From: Mesorhizobium sp. CAU 1732 | GTDB taxonomy: Bacteria > Pseudomonadota > Alphaproteobacteria > Rhizobiales > Rhizobiaceae | NCBI RefSeq assembly: GCF_039888675.1 | Contig: NZ_JBDQQR010000001.1 | Location: 2,294,001-2,358,000 of the forward strand | Direction of reading: 5' to 3' | Length of the DNA stretch: 64,000 bases | Position numbers and translations under genes: made by a program | Shown: positions 44,140 to 52,521 of the stretch, one piece after another | Numbering within the stretch: position 1 is the stretch's first letter | Layout: each line of letters begins with the position of its first letter | Notes under the pieces: model-generated | What the model saw: the letters and a program-made list of their open reading frames with translations, nothing else | Databases searched by the model: none | Told to the model about the DNA's origin: nothing

Positions 44140-44934
44140 ATGAAGCTCAGGATTTCCCACCGCACCCGATACACCTACGACGGACCGGTTTCCTATGCGC
44201 TCCAGCGCGTACGCCTGTCGCCGCAGAACTGCGCCACGCAGACCGTCGCCGCGTGGACGCTGGCGGTCGATGGGGCGAAGGAGGAAGTGCGCTTCGTCGA
44301 CCATTTCGGAAATGACACGCGGCTCCTGAGCCTGTCCACGGGATCAAATTTCATGGAGATCGTCGCGAGCGGCGAGGTCGACGTCCGCGATACCGCGGGT
44401 ATTACCGGACCACATTCCGGCTTCGCACCGCTCTGGCTGTTCAAGCAGGATACACCCCTGACCACGCCGGGACCACTCATCGCGGAGATCGCCCAACGTG
44501 CGACCGCGAAGGGCGACGTCGAAAGGCTGCACGCTCTCTCGCGAGGGATCGGCGAACGCGTCGTCTACCGCGTGGGCGCGACCGACGCGACGACGGTCGC
44601 GGAAGACGCCGTCGCCCGGGGGGAGGGCGTATGCCAGGATCACACGCACATCTTCCTCGCGGCCGCGCGCAAGCTCGGTTTCCCCGCGCGCTATGTCAGC
44701 GGCTACCTCCTGCTGGACGAGACGACGGAGCAGGTCGCGAGCCATGCGTGGGCCGAAGCCTTCGTGACGGGGCTCGGCTGGGTGGCGTTCGACGTCTCGA
44801 ACGGCATTTCACCCGATTCGCGCTATGTGAGGGTCGCGACCGGCCGCGATTACCGCGATGCCATGCCGGTTTCGGGAATACGCACCGGTCAGGCGCAGGA
44901 ACAGCTTGATGTTCTCATAACAGTCGAGCAGTAA
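44140..44934 (+). CDS. Transglutaminase-like cysteine protease family protein
   Basis: A 264-residue cytoplasmic protein with the bacterial transglutaminase-like N-terminal beta domain (LRISHRTRYTYDGPVSYALQ) and the papain-like core. The predicted catalytic triad is Cys165 (GEGVCQDHTH), His202 (ASHAWAEAF) and Asp218 (AFDVSNG). Relatives linked to alpha-E and ATP-grasp genes are predicted peptidases that undo or process the peptide tag. ATG at 44140 follows the alpha-E stop by 7 bases. Confidence 0.92.
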   Translation: MKLRISHRTRYTYDGPVSYALQRVRLSPQNCATQTVAAWTLAVDGAKEEVRFVDHFGNDTRLLSLSTGSNFMEIVASGEVDVRDTAGITGPHSGFAPLWLFKQDTPLTTPGPLIAEIAQRATAKGDVERLHALSRGIGERVVYRVGATDATTVAEDAVARGEGVCQDHTHIFLAAARKLGFPARYVSGYLLLDETTEQVASHAWAEAFVTGLGWVAFDVSNGISPDSRYVRVATGRDYRDAMPVSGIRTGQAQEQLDVLITVEQ

Positions 44935-44966
44935 TCGCGCGTTCTGCCAAACCGGGCACCTGATTC

Positions 44967-45695
44967 ATGACCTACTGCGTTGGCCTCAAGATCGATGGCG
45001 GCCTCGTCTTCATGTCCGACACCCGCACCAATGCGGGCATCGACAGCATTTCGACGTTCCGCAAGATGCATGTCTGGGAGGAGCCCGGCGAGCGCGCGCT
45101 GGTAATGTTGGCTGCCGGCAATCTGGCAACCACGCAAGCCGTGGTGAGCCTGCTCGACGAGCGTTCCAAGGCACCGTCGGACCGCGCGCCGTCTATCATG
45201 CAGACGCCGTCGATGTACCAGACGGCCCGTCTCGTCGGGGAAATCGTCAAGGAAGTCATCACCAATTCCGCCCCTGTCGGGCAGAGCGCGGATGCCTTCG
45301 GCGCGTCCTTCATTCTCGGCGGCCAGATCAAGGGAACCGAGCCGCGCCTGTTTCTGATCTATCCGGAAGGCAACTTCATCGAGACGTGCGAAGACACGCC
45401 GTTCTTCCAGATCGGCGAGACGAAATACGGCAAGCCGATCATCGTGCGGGCCTATGAGCGGACCATGACATTCGCCGAGACCGTGAAGCTGCTGATGGTG
45501 TCGTTCGATTCGACCGTGAAATCGAACCTGTCCGTCGGGCTTCCGCTCGACCTGCTCTATTACCAGCGCGACACCTATCGCGTCGGCTACAGAAAGCGCA
45601 TCGGCGTCGACGACCAGTATTACAAGACGATTTCGGACGGCTGGTCGAACGCGCTCAAATCCGCATTCAAGAGCCTGCCGGATTTCCAGGAATAG
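44967..45695 (+). CDS. Anbu-type proteasome-like protease (bacterial proteasome homologue)
   Basis: A 242-residue member of the Ntn-hydrolase proteasome beta family. It starts MTYCVGLKIDGGLVFMSDTR. After removal of Met the catalytic residues are Thr1, Asp17 and Lys32, all present. C-terminal helices follow (LVGEIVKEVITNSA, GWSNALKSAFKSLPDF). Anbu forms open helical rings rather than closed barrels; its in vivo substrate is unknown. It is the last gene of the four-gene operon and is followed by a strong terminator. Confidence 0.94.
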   Translation: MTYCVGLKIDGGLVFMSDTRTNAGIDSISTFRKMHVWEEPGERALVMLAAGNLATTQAVVSLLDERSKAPSDRAPSIMQTPSMYQTARLVGEIVKEVITNSAPVGQSADAFGASFILGGQIKGTEPRLFLIYPEGNFIETCEDTPFFQIGETKYGKPIIVRAYERTMTFAETVKLLMVSFDSTVKSNLSVGLPLDLLYYQRDTYRVGYRKRIGVDDQYYKTISDGWSNALKSAFKSLPDFQE

Positions 45696-45727
45696 CGTCG
45701 CGCGGCAGCCGGGCTCTGCCGACAGCA

Positions 45728-45754
45728 TGAGGCCCGCCAGTGGCGGGCCTCTTT
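45728..45754 (+). terminator. Rho-independent terminator of the Anbu operon
   Basis: Ten-base arms GAGGCCCGCC (45728-45737) and GGCGGGCCTC (45741-45750), a 3-base loop and TTTT. It lies 33 bases after the Anbu stop, between convergent genes. Confidence 0.88.
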
Positions 45755-45785
45755 TACGCAACGCATACGCTTTACGAACTTATGA

Positions 45786-46259
45786 TCAGCCGTAGGGCGA
45801 GTTGCACTGGCGACGCGGGCCATTGTAGGGCTGATAGGTGTTGCTGCGCGCATCGTATGACCGATAACGGTTGTAGCACCACTCGATATGCGCATTGCCG
45901 CCGCCGCGCGGACGGTACTGAGTTGGCGGCTGATTGGCGATTGCGCCACCGATGATCGCTCCAGCGATGAAGGCTGCCGGCGGGAACCAGTAGCCATTGT
46001 GCTGGCGATAGCCACGACGAGCCTCGCGATAGCCGCGATGACCGTTGTAGTAGTGATAGTTGCCCCGGCGCTCGTAACGCCCGCGATCACGTCGGTCTCC
46101 CCGCCGATCCCAGCGCCGATCTCGGTCGCGGTATTGCACGTTCACGACATCCTGTTGTGCGAATGCGGGCACGCCGGTTGGCATGGCGGTAGCCGGCGTC
46201 GCGAACGGTATCGTCAGTGTCATCATTGCGGCGCACGCGCCTGAGATGAATTTCAGCAT
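45786..46259 (-). CDS. BA14K family protein, exported
   Basis: A 157-residue secreted protein of the BA14K family, first described as a Brucella lectin-like immunoreactive antigen. A signal peptide ([20 protein letters not shown]) is followed by an Arg/Asp/Tyr/Gly-rich segment, one hydrophobic stretch ([16 protein letters not shown]) and the diagnostic C-terminus [20 protein letters not shown] with a second Cys near the end. ATG at 46259 has an AGGAGG site. An EcfG-type promoter precedes it, suggesting general stress control. Confidence 0.9.
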   Translation of the reverse strand: MLKFISGACAAMMTLTIPFATPATAMPTGVPAFAQQDVVNVQYRDRDRRWDRRGDRRDRGRYERRGNYHYYNGHRGYREARRGYRQHNGYWFPPAAFIAGAIIGGAIANQPPTQYRPRGGGNAHIEWCYNRYRSYDARSNTYQPYNGPRRQCNSPYG

Positions 46260-46306
46260 TTTTTTGACCTCCTGGGTCCCTAGACAGACAGTCCCTTTGG
46301 CTATCA

Positions 46307-46331
46307 AACGTATCATACCAGCTTCCGTTCC
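46307..46331 (-). promoter_or_regulatory. EcfG-type general stress promoter of the BA14K gene
   Basis: On the minus strand GGAAC (46327-46331), a 16-base spacer and CGTT (46307-46310) match the alphaproteobacterial EcfG consensus GGAAC-N16/17-CGTT exactly. The start codon is 48 bases downstream of the -10 element, a normal leader length. Confidence 0.72.
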
Positions 46332-46396
46332 CGCTATAGGTGTACATCGGCGTCACAGAAGCGTGTTTCTCTCGTGGTGAAGAGGCTCTTTTGCTG

Positions 46397-46425
46397 TTGA
46401 CCGGCAATGATCGTCTCCCTATGTT
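46397..46425 (+). promoter_or_regulatory. Sigma70-type promoter of tRNA-Lys
   Basis: TTGACC (46397-46402), a 17-base spacer and TATGTT (46420-46425), ending 35 bases before the mature tRNA 5' end. Good match to the housekeeping consensus. Confidence 0.7.
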
Positions 46426-46460
46426 CCGCCGCACTTTCCCCGGGCCGAAAACGCCCCCGG

Positions 46461-46536
46461 GAGCGCGTAGCTCAGCCGGTAGAGCAACTGACTTTTAATC
46501 AGTAGGTCCAGGGTTCGAACCCCTGCGCGCTCACCA
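46461..46536 (+). tRNA. tRNA-Lys (anticodon TTT)
   Basis: A complete cloverleaf: acceptor arms GAGCGCG and CGCGCTC, D arm TAGCTCAGCCGGTAGAGCA, anticodon stem ACTGA/TCAGT with loop CTTTTAA (anticodon TTT, Lys), T arm with GGTTCGAACCC, and an encoded CCA end (46534-46536). Mature length 76. It has its own promoter and no integrase gene adjoins its 3' end. Confidence 0.97.
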
Positions 46537-46660
46537 AGAATGCTCAACCACATTCGATAAACCGCCCCCTCAGCGACTGTTTGCCACGCTATGGTGATTG
46601 GAGACTGATGGCGGCTCCGGTTATATCGGGCGCACTGTGAAGCGAACGGTCAAGGGGCTG

Positions 46661-47410
46661 ATGGCTATCGATGTCGGATATATAAGCGCCGTCGGCGCGG
46701 GCGCGATCTCGTTCCTGTCGCCTTGCGTGCTGCCGCTCGTGCCGCCCTATCTGTGCTACATGGCCGGCGTGTCGGTGGACGATTTTCGCGGCACGGCGGT
46801 GCGCGGCGAGACGACATCGAGGACGCGGGCGTCTCTCCTGGCCGCTTCATTCGCCTTCGTGCTCGGCTTTTCGACCGTCTTCGTGGCGCTCGGCGCGGGC
46901 GCATCGACGATCGGCGGCCTGTTGCGGGCCTACCAGCAGGAACTCGCGATCGCGGCAGGGCTCGTCATCATCGTCATGGGCCTCAACTTTCTGGGAGTGA
47001 TCCGGATACCGCTCCTGTCGCGGGAAGCGCGGTTCCAGTCGGGCGGCAAGCCGGCGAGCGGGATCGCTGCCTATGTGATGGGCCTCGCCTTCGCATTCGG
47101 CTGGACACCCTGCATCGGCCCGGTTCTCGGACCCATCCTGACGCTTGCGGGCGGTCGCGCCACCGTCGGCGAAGGCGCGCTTTTGCTTGCCGCCTATTCG
47201 CTGGGCCTCGGCATACCGTTCATGCTGGCGGCACTCTTCTCCGGTGCCTTCATGCGCTTTCTCGGGCGGTTTCGCGTCCATCTCGGGCGTGTCGAAAAGG
47301 TCATGGGCGGACTGCTCGTGGTCGCCGGACTGCTCTTCCTGACGGGCGGCATCCAGACAGCATCCTACTGGCTGCTCGAGACGTTCCCGGCGCTTGGCCT
47401 GCTCGGTTAG
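46661..47410 (+). CDS. ccdA: Cytochrome c biogenesis protein CcdA
   Basis: Inner-membrane thiol-reductant transporter of 249 residues with six hydrophobic segments. The paired redox cysteines are in FLSPCVLPLVPPYL (Cys22) and FGWTPCIGPVLGP (near residue 148), the hallmark of CcdA. It passes electrons from thioredoxin to periplasmic thiol-disulfide proteins, often for cytochrome c maturation. ATG at 46661 is chosen for the family N-terminus; an upstream TTG frame adds 21 residues. The 3' end overlaps the convergent transporter gene by 4 bases. Confidence 0.93.
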   Translation: MAIDVGYISAVGAGAISFLSPCVLPLVPPYLCYMAGVSVDDFRGTAVRGETTSRTRASLLAASFAFVLGFSTVFVALGAGASTIGGLLRAYQQELAIAAGLVIIVMGLNFLGVIRIPLLSREARFQSGGKPASGIAAYVMGLAFAFGWTPCIGPVLGPILTLAGGRATVGEGALLLAAYSLGLGIPFMLAALFSGAFMRFLGRFRVHLGRVEKVMGGLLVVAGLLFLTGGIQTASYWLLETFPALGLLG

Positions 47411-48333
47411 TCGCGAGGGCGAGCGCCTGGCCGCGCGGGCAGCGTGGCGAGAATGACCCCGCCCATCACCAGCGCGATGCCCGCCACGTGGAACGGCTCA
47501 AGCCGCTCGCCCAAAAACAGCACGGCAAGCATGACGCCGTAGGGCGGCATCAGATACATGAACACGCCGGCAAGCGGGGCGCCGAGCATCCGGATGCCGA
47601 ACTGGAAGCTTGAAAAGGCGAGCAGCGACGCGAAGACGACGATGCCGGCAATTCCTCCCCATGCCGCGGCAGTGCTCGGCAGCGGCGCGCCGGCCGCGAT
47701 CTCGAAGGCTGCGAAGGGCAGGAGAAGCACGGCCCCCGCCGCCCCCAGAAGGCCGAGCAAGGCAGCATTCGAGGCTTTTTGGAAATCGGGCGTGCGTTGC
47801 AGGATCGAATAGATCGCCCATGCCACCGCTGCCGCGACGAAAATGATGTCGCCCACATTGAGCCCCAGCGACAGGATGGACGCGGGATGTCCGCGCAGCA
47901 CGATCGTGGCGATCCCGCAGAGCGCGATGATCGCGCCGACGCCTTCGCGCACACCGATTTTGCGGTCCTTGAACGCGGCTTCGATCAGCAGGATGATGAC
48001 CGGGGAGGTCGTGTAGATCAGCGTGCCGTTGGTCGCCGTGGTCATGTCGAGCGCGACATAGACGCCGGCGCCGCAGAGCCACATGCCGAGAAAGGCGAGC
48101 GTCAGCACGAGCCGCCAGTGTGATCGCATGATCGCTGCAACGGCCTGCTGCTCGGCCCACAAGAATGGCGACAGCGCGATCGCCACCGCCAGCCATCGCA
48201 GGAAGGCGAGCAGGAACGGCGAGACCTCGCCGATGACGCCGCGGCCGAAGATGAGGTTGGTGGAGAAGAAGAGCGGGGCGACCACCATCACGACATAGGC
48301 GAGCCGCGTGCGGCCGTCGGTTGCATGTGCCAA
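47407..48333 (-). CDS. EamA/DMT-family transporter
   Basis: A 308-residue inner-membrane protein with about ten hydrophobic segments in two EamA repeats, including LDMTTATNGTLIYTTSPVII and the second-half ASLLAFSSFQFGIRMLGAPL and YLMPPYGVMLAVLFLGERLE, the usual end motif. The substrate is unknown. The start is TTG at 48333 with an AAGGAA site; no upstream ATG is in frame. Unrelated in detail to the EamA gene at 13995. Divergent from glmU. Confidence 0.88.
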   Translation of the reverse strand: MAHATDGRTRLAYVVMVVAPLFFSTNLIFGRGVIGEVSPFLLAFLRWLAVAIALSPFLWAEQQAVAAIMRSHWRLVLTLAFLGMWLCGAGVYVALDMTTATNGTLIYTTSPVIILLIEAAFKDRKIGVREGVGAIIALCGIATIVLRGHPASILSLGLNVGDIIFVAAAVAWAIYSILQRTPDFQKASNAALLGLLGAAGAVLLLPFAAFEIAAGAPLPSTAAAWGGIAGIVVFASLLAFSSFQFGIRMLGAPLAGVFMYLMPPYGVMLAVLFLGERLEPFHVAGIALVMGGVILATLPARPGARPRD

Positions 48334-48428
48334 CAGCGTTTCCTTCGATGCCGGGAGGATTGGACCCGACCGCTCGCGGTGTTACACAGCAACGGAATCC
48401 GATCAATCGATAAGCCCGGAACTCGTCA

Positions 48429-49778
48429 ATGAGCCAGAGAAGTTGTCTGTCGGTCGTCCTCGCGGCAGGTGAGGGCACGCGCATGAAAGGGGACCTGCCG
48501 AAGGTCCTGCACCAGATCGCGGGTCTCCCGCTGATCGCCCATGTGGTGCGCGCGACAAACAGCGGCGGAACGGTGGACGTGGCGGTCGTCGTCGGGCGCG
48601 AGGCGGATGCGGTGCGGGCAGCCGTCGCGCCGTTCGCGGCGCATGCGGAGACGTTCCTTCAGACCGAGCGCCTCGGCACGGCGCATGCAGTGCTGGCGGC
48701 GCGTGAGGCGATCGCGCGCGGCTACGACGACGTCCTGATCGTGTTCGGCGACACGCCGCTGGTCGAGGCGCAATCCCTGGCCGATCTGCGCGCCGAACTG
48801 GCAGCGGGCGCGGATGTCGTGGTCATGGGCTTCCAGGCGCCGGACCCGACCGGTTACGGCCGCCTGATTGAGCGCGACGGTTCGCTGGTGGCGATCCGCG
48901 AGCATAGGGATGCCACGGAGGAAGAGCGCGGCATCGACATCTGCAATGGCGGGCTGATGGCGGTTTCGGGAAAACACGCTTTGTCGCTGCTCGATGCTGT
49001 CGGCAACGACAACGCCAAGGGTGAGTATTACCTCACCGACATCGTCGAGATCGCGGCCTCTCGCGGCCTGAAAGTGGTTGCGACGCGGGCGCCGTATGAA
49101 AATATCCTGGGCATCAACAATCGGGCCGAGCTCGCGCAGGCCGAAGCGGTATGGCAGGCGCGCCGCCGCACCGCGCTGCTGCTCAATGGCGTCACGATGA
49201 CGGCACCGGAAACGGTTCATCTCAGCCATGACACGCAGATCGCGCAGGATGCGCTGATCGAGCCGAACGTGTTCTTCGGTCCGGGCGTCACCGTGGCGTC
49301 CGGCGCGCGTATCCGCGCGTTTTCCTATCTGGAGCAGGCAACCGTCGCCGAAAACGCCGAGATCGGGCCGTTCGCGCGGCTGCGCCCCGGCGCGCGCATC
49401 GGCAGGAAAGCCAAGGTGGGCAATTTCTGCGAGGTCAAGAACGCGGTCCTGGACGAAGGCGCGAAGATCAACCATCTGTCCTATGTCGGAGACGCGCATG
49501 TCGGCGCGAAGGCCAATCTGGGCGCGGGCACGATCACCTGCAATTATGACGGCTTCGGCAAGCACCACACCGAGATCGGAGCGGGCGCCTTCATCGGATC
49601 GAATACGTCTCTTGTGGCCCCCATCACCATCGGGGCAGAAGCCTATATCGCGTCGGGAAGCGTGATCACCGACGATGTGCCGGACGACGCGCTGGCTTTC
49701 GGGCGGGCCAGGCAGACCAACAAGGACGGCTTCGGCAAGCGGCTGAGGCAAAAATATGCGGCGCGGGCGGGCAAGTAA
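48429..49778 (+). CDS. glmU: Bifunctional N-acetylglucosamine-1-phosphate uridyltransferase / glucosamine-1-phosphate acetyltransferase
   Basis: Makes UDP-GlcNAc for peptidoglycan and LPS. The 449-residue protein has the N-terminal pyrophosphorylase domain with [18 protein letters not shown] near residue 12 and [10 protein letters not shown] near 105. The C-terminal left-handed beta helix has hexapeptide repeats (for example [20 protein letters not shown] near 360) that form the acetyltransferase. It works with GlmS, encoded next. GlmM is not in this window. Confidence 0.97.
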   Translation: MSQRSCLSVVLAAGEGTRMKGDLPKVLHQIAGLPLIAHVVRATNSGGTVDVAVVVGREADAVRAAVAPFAAHAETFLQTERLGTAHAVLAAREAIARGYDDVLIVFGDTPLVEAQSLADLRAELAAGADVVVMGFQAPDPTGYGRLIERDGSLVAIREHRDATEEERGIDICNGGLMAVSGKHALSLLDAVGNDNAKGEYYLTDIVEIAASRGLKVVATRAPYENILGINNRAELAQAEAVWQARRRTALLLNGVTMTAPETVHLSHDTQIAQDALIEPNVFFGPGVTVASGARIRAFSYLEQATVAENAEIGPFARLRPGARIGRKAKVGNFCEVKNAVLDEGAKINHLSYVGDAHVGAKANLGAGTITCNYDGFGKHHTEIGAGAFIGSNTSLVAPITIGAEAYIASGSVITDDVPDDALAFGRARQTNKDGFGKRLRQKYAARAGK

Positions 49779-49926
49779 CCGAATGGTCAGGCCTTGTGCT
49801 CTATGAATTTTGGCCTGACATATCGGCTCGATAAACTCTGAAACGATATGTGAATATTGCGGCGGTCGGGAGTTCACTATCACTCCGACAGCAGACCAAT
49901 GGCGGGAACGGGAAGGTATCGCGATC
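49779..49926. other. Structured glmU-glmS spacer
   Basis: Two overlapping hairpins are possible: GTCAGGCC (49786-49793) with GGCCTGAC (49812-49819), and ACATATCG (49818-49825) with CGATATGT (49844-49851). They share two bases, so they could be alternative or stacked folds. It could be a terminator-like end of glmU, an operator or an mRNA leader of glmS. It does not resemble the glmS ribozyme. Confidence 0.5.
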
Positions 49927-51750
49927 ATGTGCGGAATAGTCGGGATTGTCGGGCGCTCGCCCGTAGCACCCTTGATCGTCGATGCGCTGAAGCGCCTGGA
50001 ATATCGCGGATATGACTCGGCCGGTGTCGCGACGATCTCGCATGGCAATCTCGGGCGTCGTCGTGCCGAAGGCAAGCTGATCAACCTTGAGAAGCGTATC
50101 CAGGACGAGCCGCTCGACGGCACGATCGGCATCGGGCACACCCGCTGGGCCACGCATGGCGTGCCGAACGAGACCAACGCGCACCCCCATTTCTCCAAGG
50201 ATGTCGCGATCGTCCACAACGGCATTATCGAGAATTTCGCCGAACTGCGCTCGGACCTGATCGCGGACGGATACGAGTTCGCGTCGCAGACCGACACCGA
50301 AGTGGTGGCGCACCTCGTCTCGCGGGAGCTTTCAAGGGGGCTCGCGCCGGTCGAAGCCGCCCATAAGGCGCTGCAGCAACTGGATGGCGCGTTCGCGCTC
50401 GCGATCATGTTCCGGGGCGACGAGGACATGATCATCGGCGCGCGCAACGGCCCGCCTCTGGCGGTCGGTCACGGCGACGGCGAGATGTATCTCGGTTCGG
50501 ACGCGATTGCCCTGTCGCCCTTCACCAACGCCGTCACCTATCTGGAAGATGGCGATTGGGCCGTCGTGCGCCGCAACGAACTGAAGATCTTCGACAGCGC
50601 CGGCAATCAGGTCGAGCGTCGCCGGCAGCAGTCCGTCGGTACGAGCTACATGGTCGACAAGGGCAACTACCGGCACTTCATGGAGAAGGAAATCTATGAG
50701 CAACCGGAGGTCGTGTCGCACACGCTGGCCCACTATCTCGACTTCTCGACCGGCACCGCCAAGGATTTCGAAACGCCGTTCGACTTCGGGACGATCGACC
50801 GGCTTGCCATCTCCGCCTGCGGAACGGCCTACCTTGCCGGGCTGATCGGAAAATACTGGTTCGAGCGCTATGCGCGGCTGCCGGTCGACATCGATATCGC
50901 GTCCGAGTTTCGCTATCGCGAAATGCCGCTGTCGAAGCAGAGCGGCGCGCTCTTCATCTCGCAGTCTGGCGAAACGGCCGACACGCTGGCCTCGTTGCGC
51001 TATTGCCGTCAGGAGGGTCTGCCGATCGGCGCGATCGTCAACGTGCGCGAATCCACGATCGCGCGCGAATCCGACGGCATCTTCCCGACGCTAGCCGGGC
51101 CTGAGATCGGCGTGGCATCGACAAAGGCGTTCACCTGCCAGCTTTCGGTCCTCGCATCGCTTGCCGTGCGCGCCGCCGCCGCGCGCGGAACCATCGACAA
51201 GGAGAAGGAGAAGATGCTGGTGCGCCAGCTCTCCGAGGCGCCCAAGCTTGCCAACCAGACGCTGAAACTCGCAGAGCAGATCGAGAAGCTCGCGCGCGAC
51301 CTGTCGCAGTACAAGCACGTGCTCTATCTCGGCCGCGACACCAACTTCCCGCTGGCGATGGAAGGGGCTCTCAAGCTCAAGGAAATCTCCTACATCCACG
51401 CCGAAGGCTATGCCGCGGGAGAGCTGAAGCACGGCCCCATCGCCCTGATCGACGAGACGATGCCGGTCATCGTCATCGCGCCGCATGACCGCATCTTCGA
51501 AAAGACCGTCTCCAACATGCAGGAAGTCGCGGCGCGGGGCGGCAAGATCATCCTGATCACCGACGCCAAGGGTGCGAAACTGTCGACCATCGACACGATG
51601 GATACGATCGTCGTCCCGGACGTGCCGGAAATCATCTCGCCGATCATCTATGCGCTGCCGATCCAGATGCTGGCCTATTACACGGCCGTTTTCATGGGCA
51701 CGGATGTCGATCAGCCACGCAATCTCGCGAAATCGGTGACTGTCGAATAG
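49927..51750 (+). CDS. glmS: Glutamine-fructose-6-phosphate aminotransferase (isomerizing)
   Basis: First committed step of amino-sugar synthesis: fructose-6-P + glutamine to glucosamine-6-P. The 607-residue protein has an N-terminal glutaminase domain with catalytic Cys2 (MCGIVGIVG), GHTRWATHG near residue 72 and EFASQTDTEVVAHLV near 118. Two SIS sugar-isomerase domains follow (ISACGTAYLAGLIGKYWFE, LGRDTNFPLAMEGALKLKEI), ending QPRNLAKSVTVE. It lies 148 bases after glmU. Confidence 0.98.
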   Translation: MCGIVGIVGRSPVAPLIVDALKRLEYRGYDSAGVATISHGNLGRRRAEGKLINLEKRIQDEPLDGTIGIGHTRWATHGVPNETNAHPHFSKDVAIVHNGIIENFAELRSDLIADGYEFASQTDTEVVAHLVSRELSRGLAPVEAAHKALQQLDGAFALAIMFRGDEDMIIGARNGPPLAVGHGDGEMYLGSDAIALSPFTNAVTYLEDGDWAVVRRNELKIFDSAGNQVERRRQQSVGTSYMVDKGNYRHFMEKEIYEQPEVVSHTLAHYLDFSTGTAKDFETPFDFGTIDRLAISACGTAYLAGLIGKYWFERYARLPVDIDIASEFRYREMPLSKQSGALFISQSGETADTLASLRYCRQEGLPIGAIVNVRESTIARESDGIFPTLAGPEIGVASTKAFTCQLSVLASLAVRAAAARGTIDKEKEKMLVRQLSEAPKLANQTLKLAEQIEKLARDLSQYKHVLYLGRDTNFPLAMEGALKLKEISYIHAEGYAAGELKHGPIALIDETMPVIVIAPHDRIFEKTVSNMQEVAARGGKIILITDAKGAKLSTIDTMDTIVVPDVPEIISPIIYALPIQMLAYYTAVFMGTDVDQPRNLAKSVTVE

Positions 51751-51843
51751 TCTTCATCGACCGCTGCTACCAAACGCCTTCGCGCATCCCTATCTTGTGC
51801 TAGATAGCGGAATGCGAGCCGTGGAGGCGTTTGGAATTCATCG

Positions 51844-52521
51844 ATGACCCGATTGCGAAACTACTTCCTGACGGGATTCATCGTCACGGCGCCGCTTGCG
51901 ATTACCGCCTATCTCGCATGGTCCTTCGTCGGCTGGGTGGATTCGTGGGTGAAGCCCTACATTCCCGAGCGCTACAACCCCGATAATTACCTGCCCTTCG
52001 CCGTTCCGGGCTTCGGCCTGATCGTGGCGTTGCTGCTGATCACGCTGGTCGGCTTCATGACGGCGAATTTCATCGGCAGGACGATCGTGCAGGTGGGCGA
52101 GAACCTGCTGGACCGCATGCCGCTGGTGCGCAACGTATATCGCGGCCTCAAGCAGATCTTCCAGACGGTGCTGGCCAACCGCACTGAGCTGTTCAGCAAG
52201 GTCGGCATGGTCGAATGGCCCCGTCGCGGCACATGGTCGCTCGTGCTGATCCCCAAGCAGCAGGCGTCCGAACTGAACGACGTCCTGATGGAAAAAGAAG
52301 GCGAGACGATCGCGGTCTTTCGGCCGATCACGCCCAACATCACGACCGGCTACATCATGTATGTGGCGCGCAAGGATGTGATCATGCTCAACATGACCGT
52401 GGAGGAAGCGGCGCGCTTCCTGGTGTCCGCCGGCCTGGTAACGCCAGAACAGATCGAGCCGCCGATTGCGGAGGATGGTCAGCCCGCGCGCAGCAGCCTT
52501 ACGGCATCGTCGCGGCCGTAG
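51844..52521 (+). CDS. DUF502 family membrane protein
   Basis: A 225-residue protein with two hydrophobic segments (YFLTGFIVTAPLAITAYLAW and PGFGLIVALLLITLVGFMT) followed by a soluble domain. Family blocks are LLDRMPLVRNVYRGLKQIFQ and ITPNITTGYIMYVARKDVI. The function is unknown; related proteins occur next to recG in several alphaproteobacteria. The 3' end overlaps recG on the opposite strand by 43 bases, an unusually long coding overlap. Confidence 0.88.
   Translation: MTRLRNYFLTGFIVTAPLAITAYLAWSFVGWVDSWVKPYIPERYNPDNYLPFAVPGFGLIVALLLITLVGFMTANFIGRTIVQVGENLLDRMPLVRNVYRGLKQIFQTVLANRTELFSKVGMVEWPRRGTWSLVLIPKQQASELNDVLMEKEGETIAVFRPITPNITTGYIMYVARKDVIMLNMTVEEAARFLVSAGLVTPEQIEPPIAEDGQPARSSLTASSRP

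Noticed and set aside
46461..46660. tRNA-Lys as an integration site for a genomic island
   Set aside because: No integrase, no repeated tRNA 3' end and ordinary housekeeping genes on both sides.
49779..49926. glmS ribozyme or GlcN6P riboswitch
   Set aside because: The spacer has only two short hairpins and none of the conserved ribozyme core; the ribozyme is mainly found in Gram-positive bacteria.
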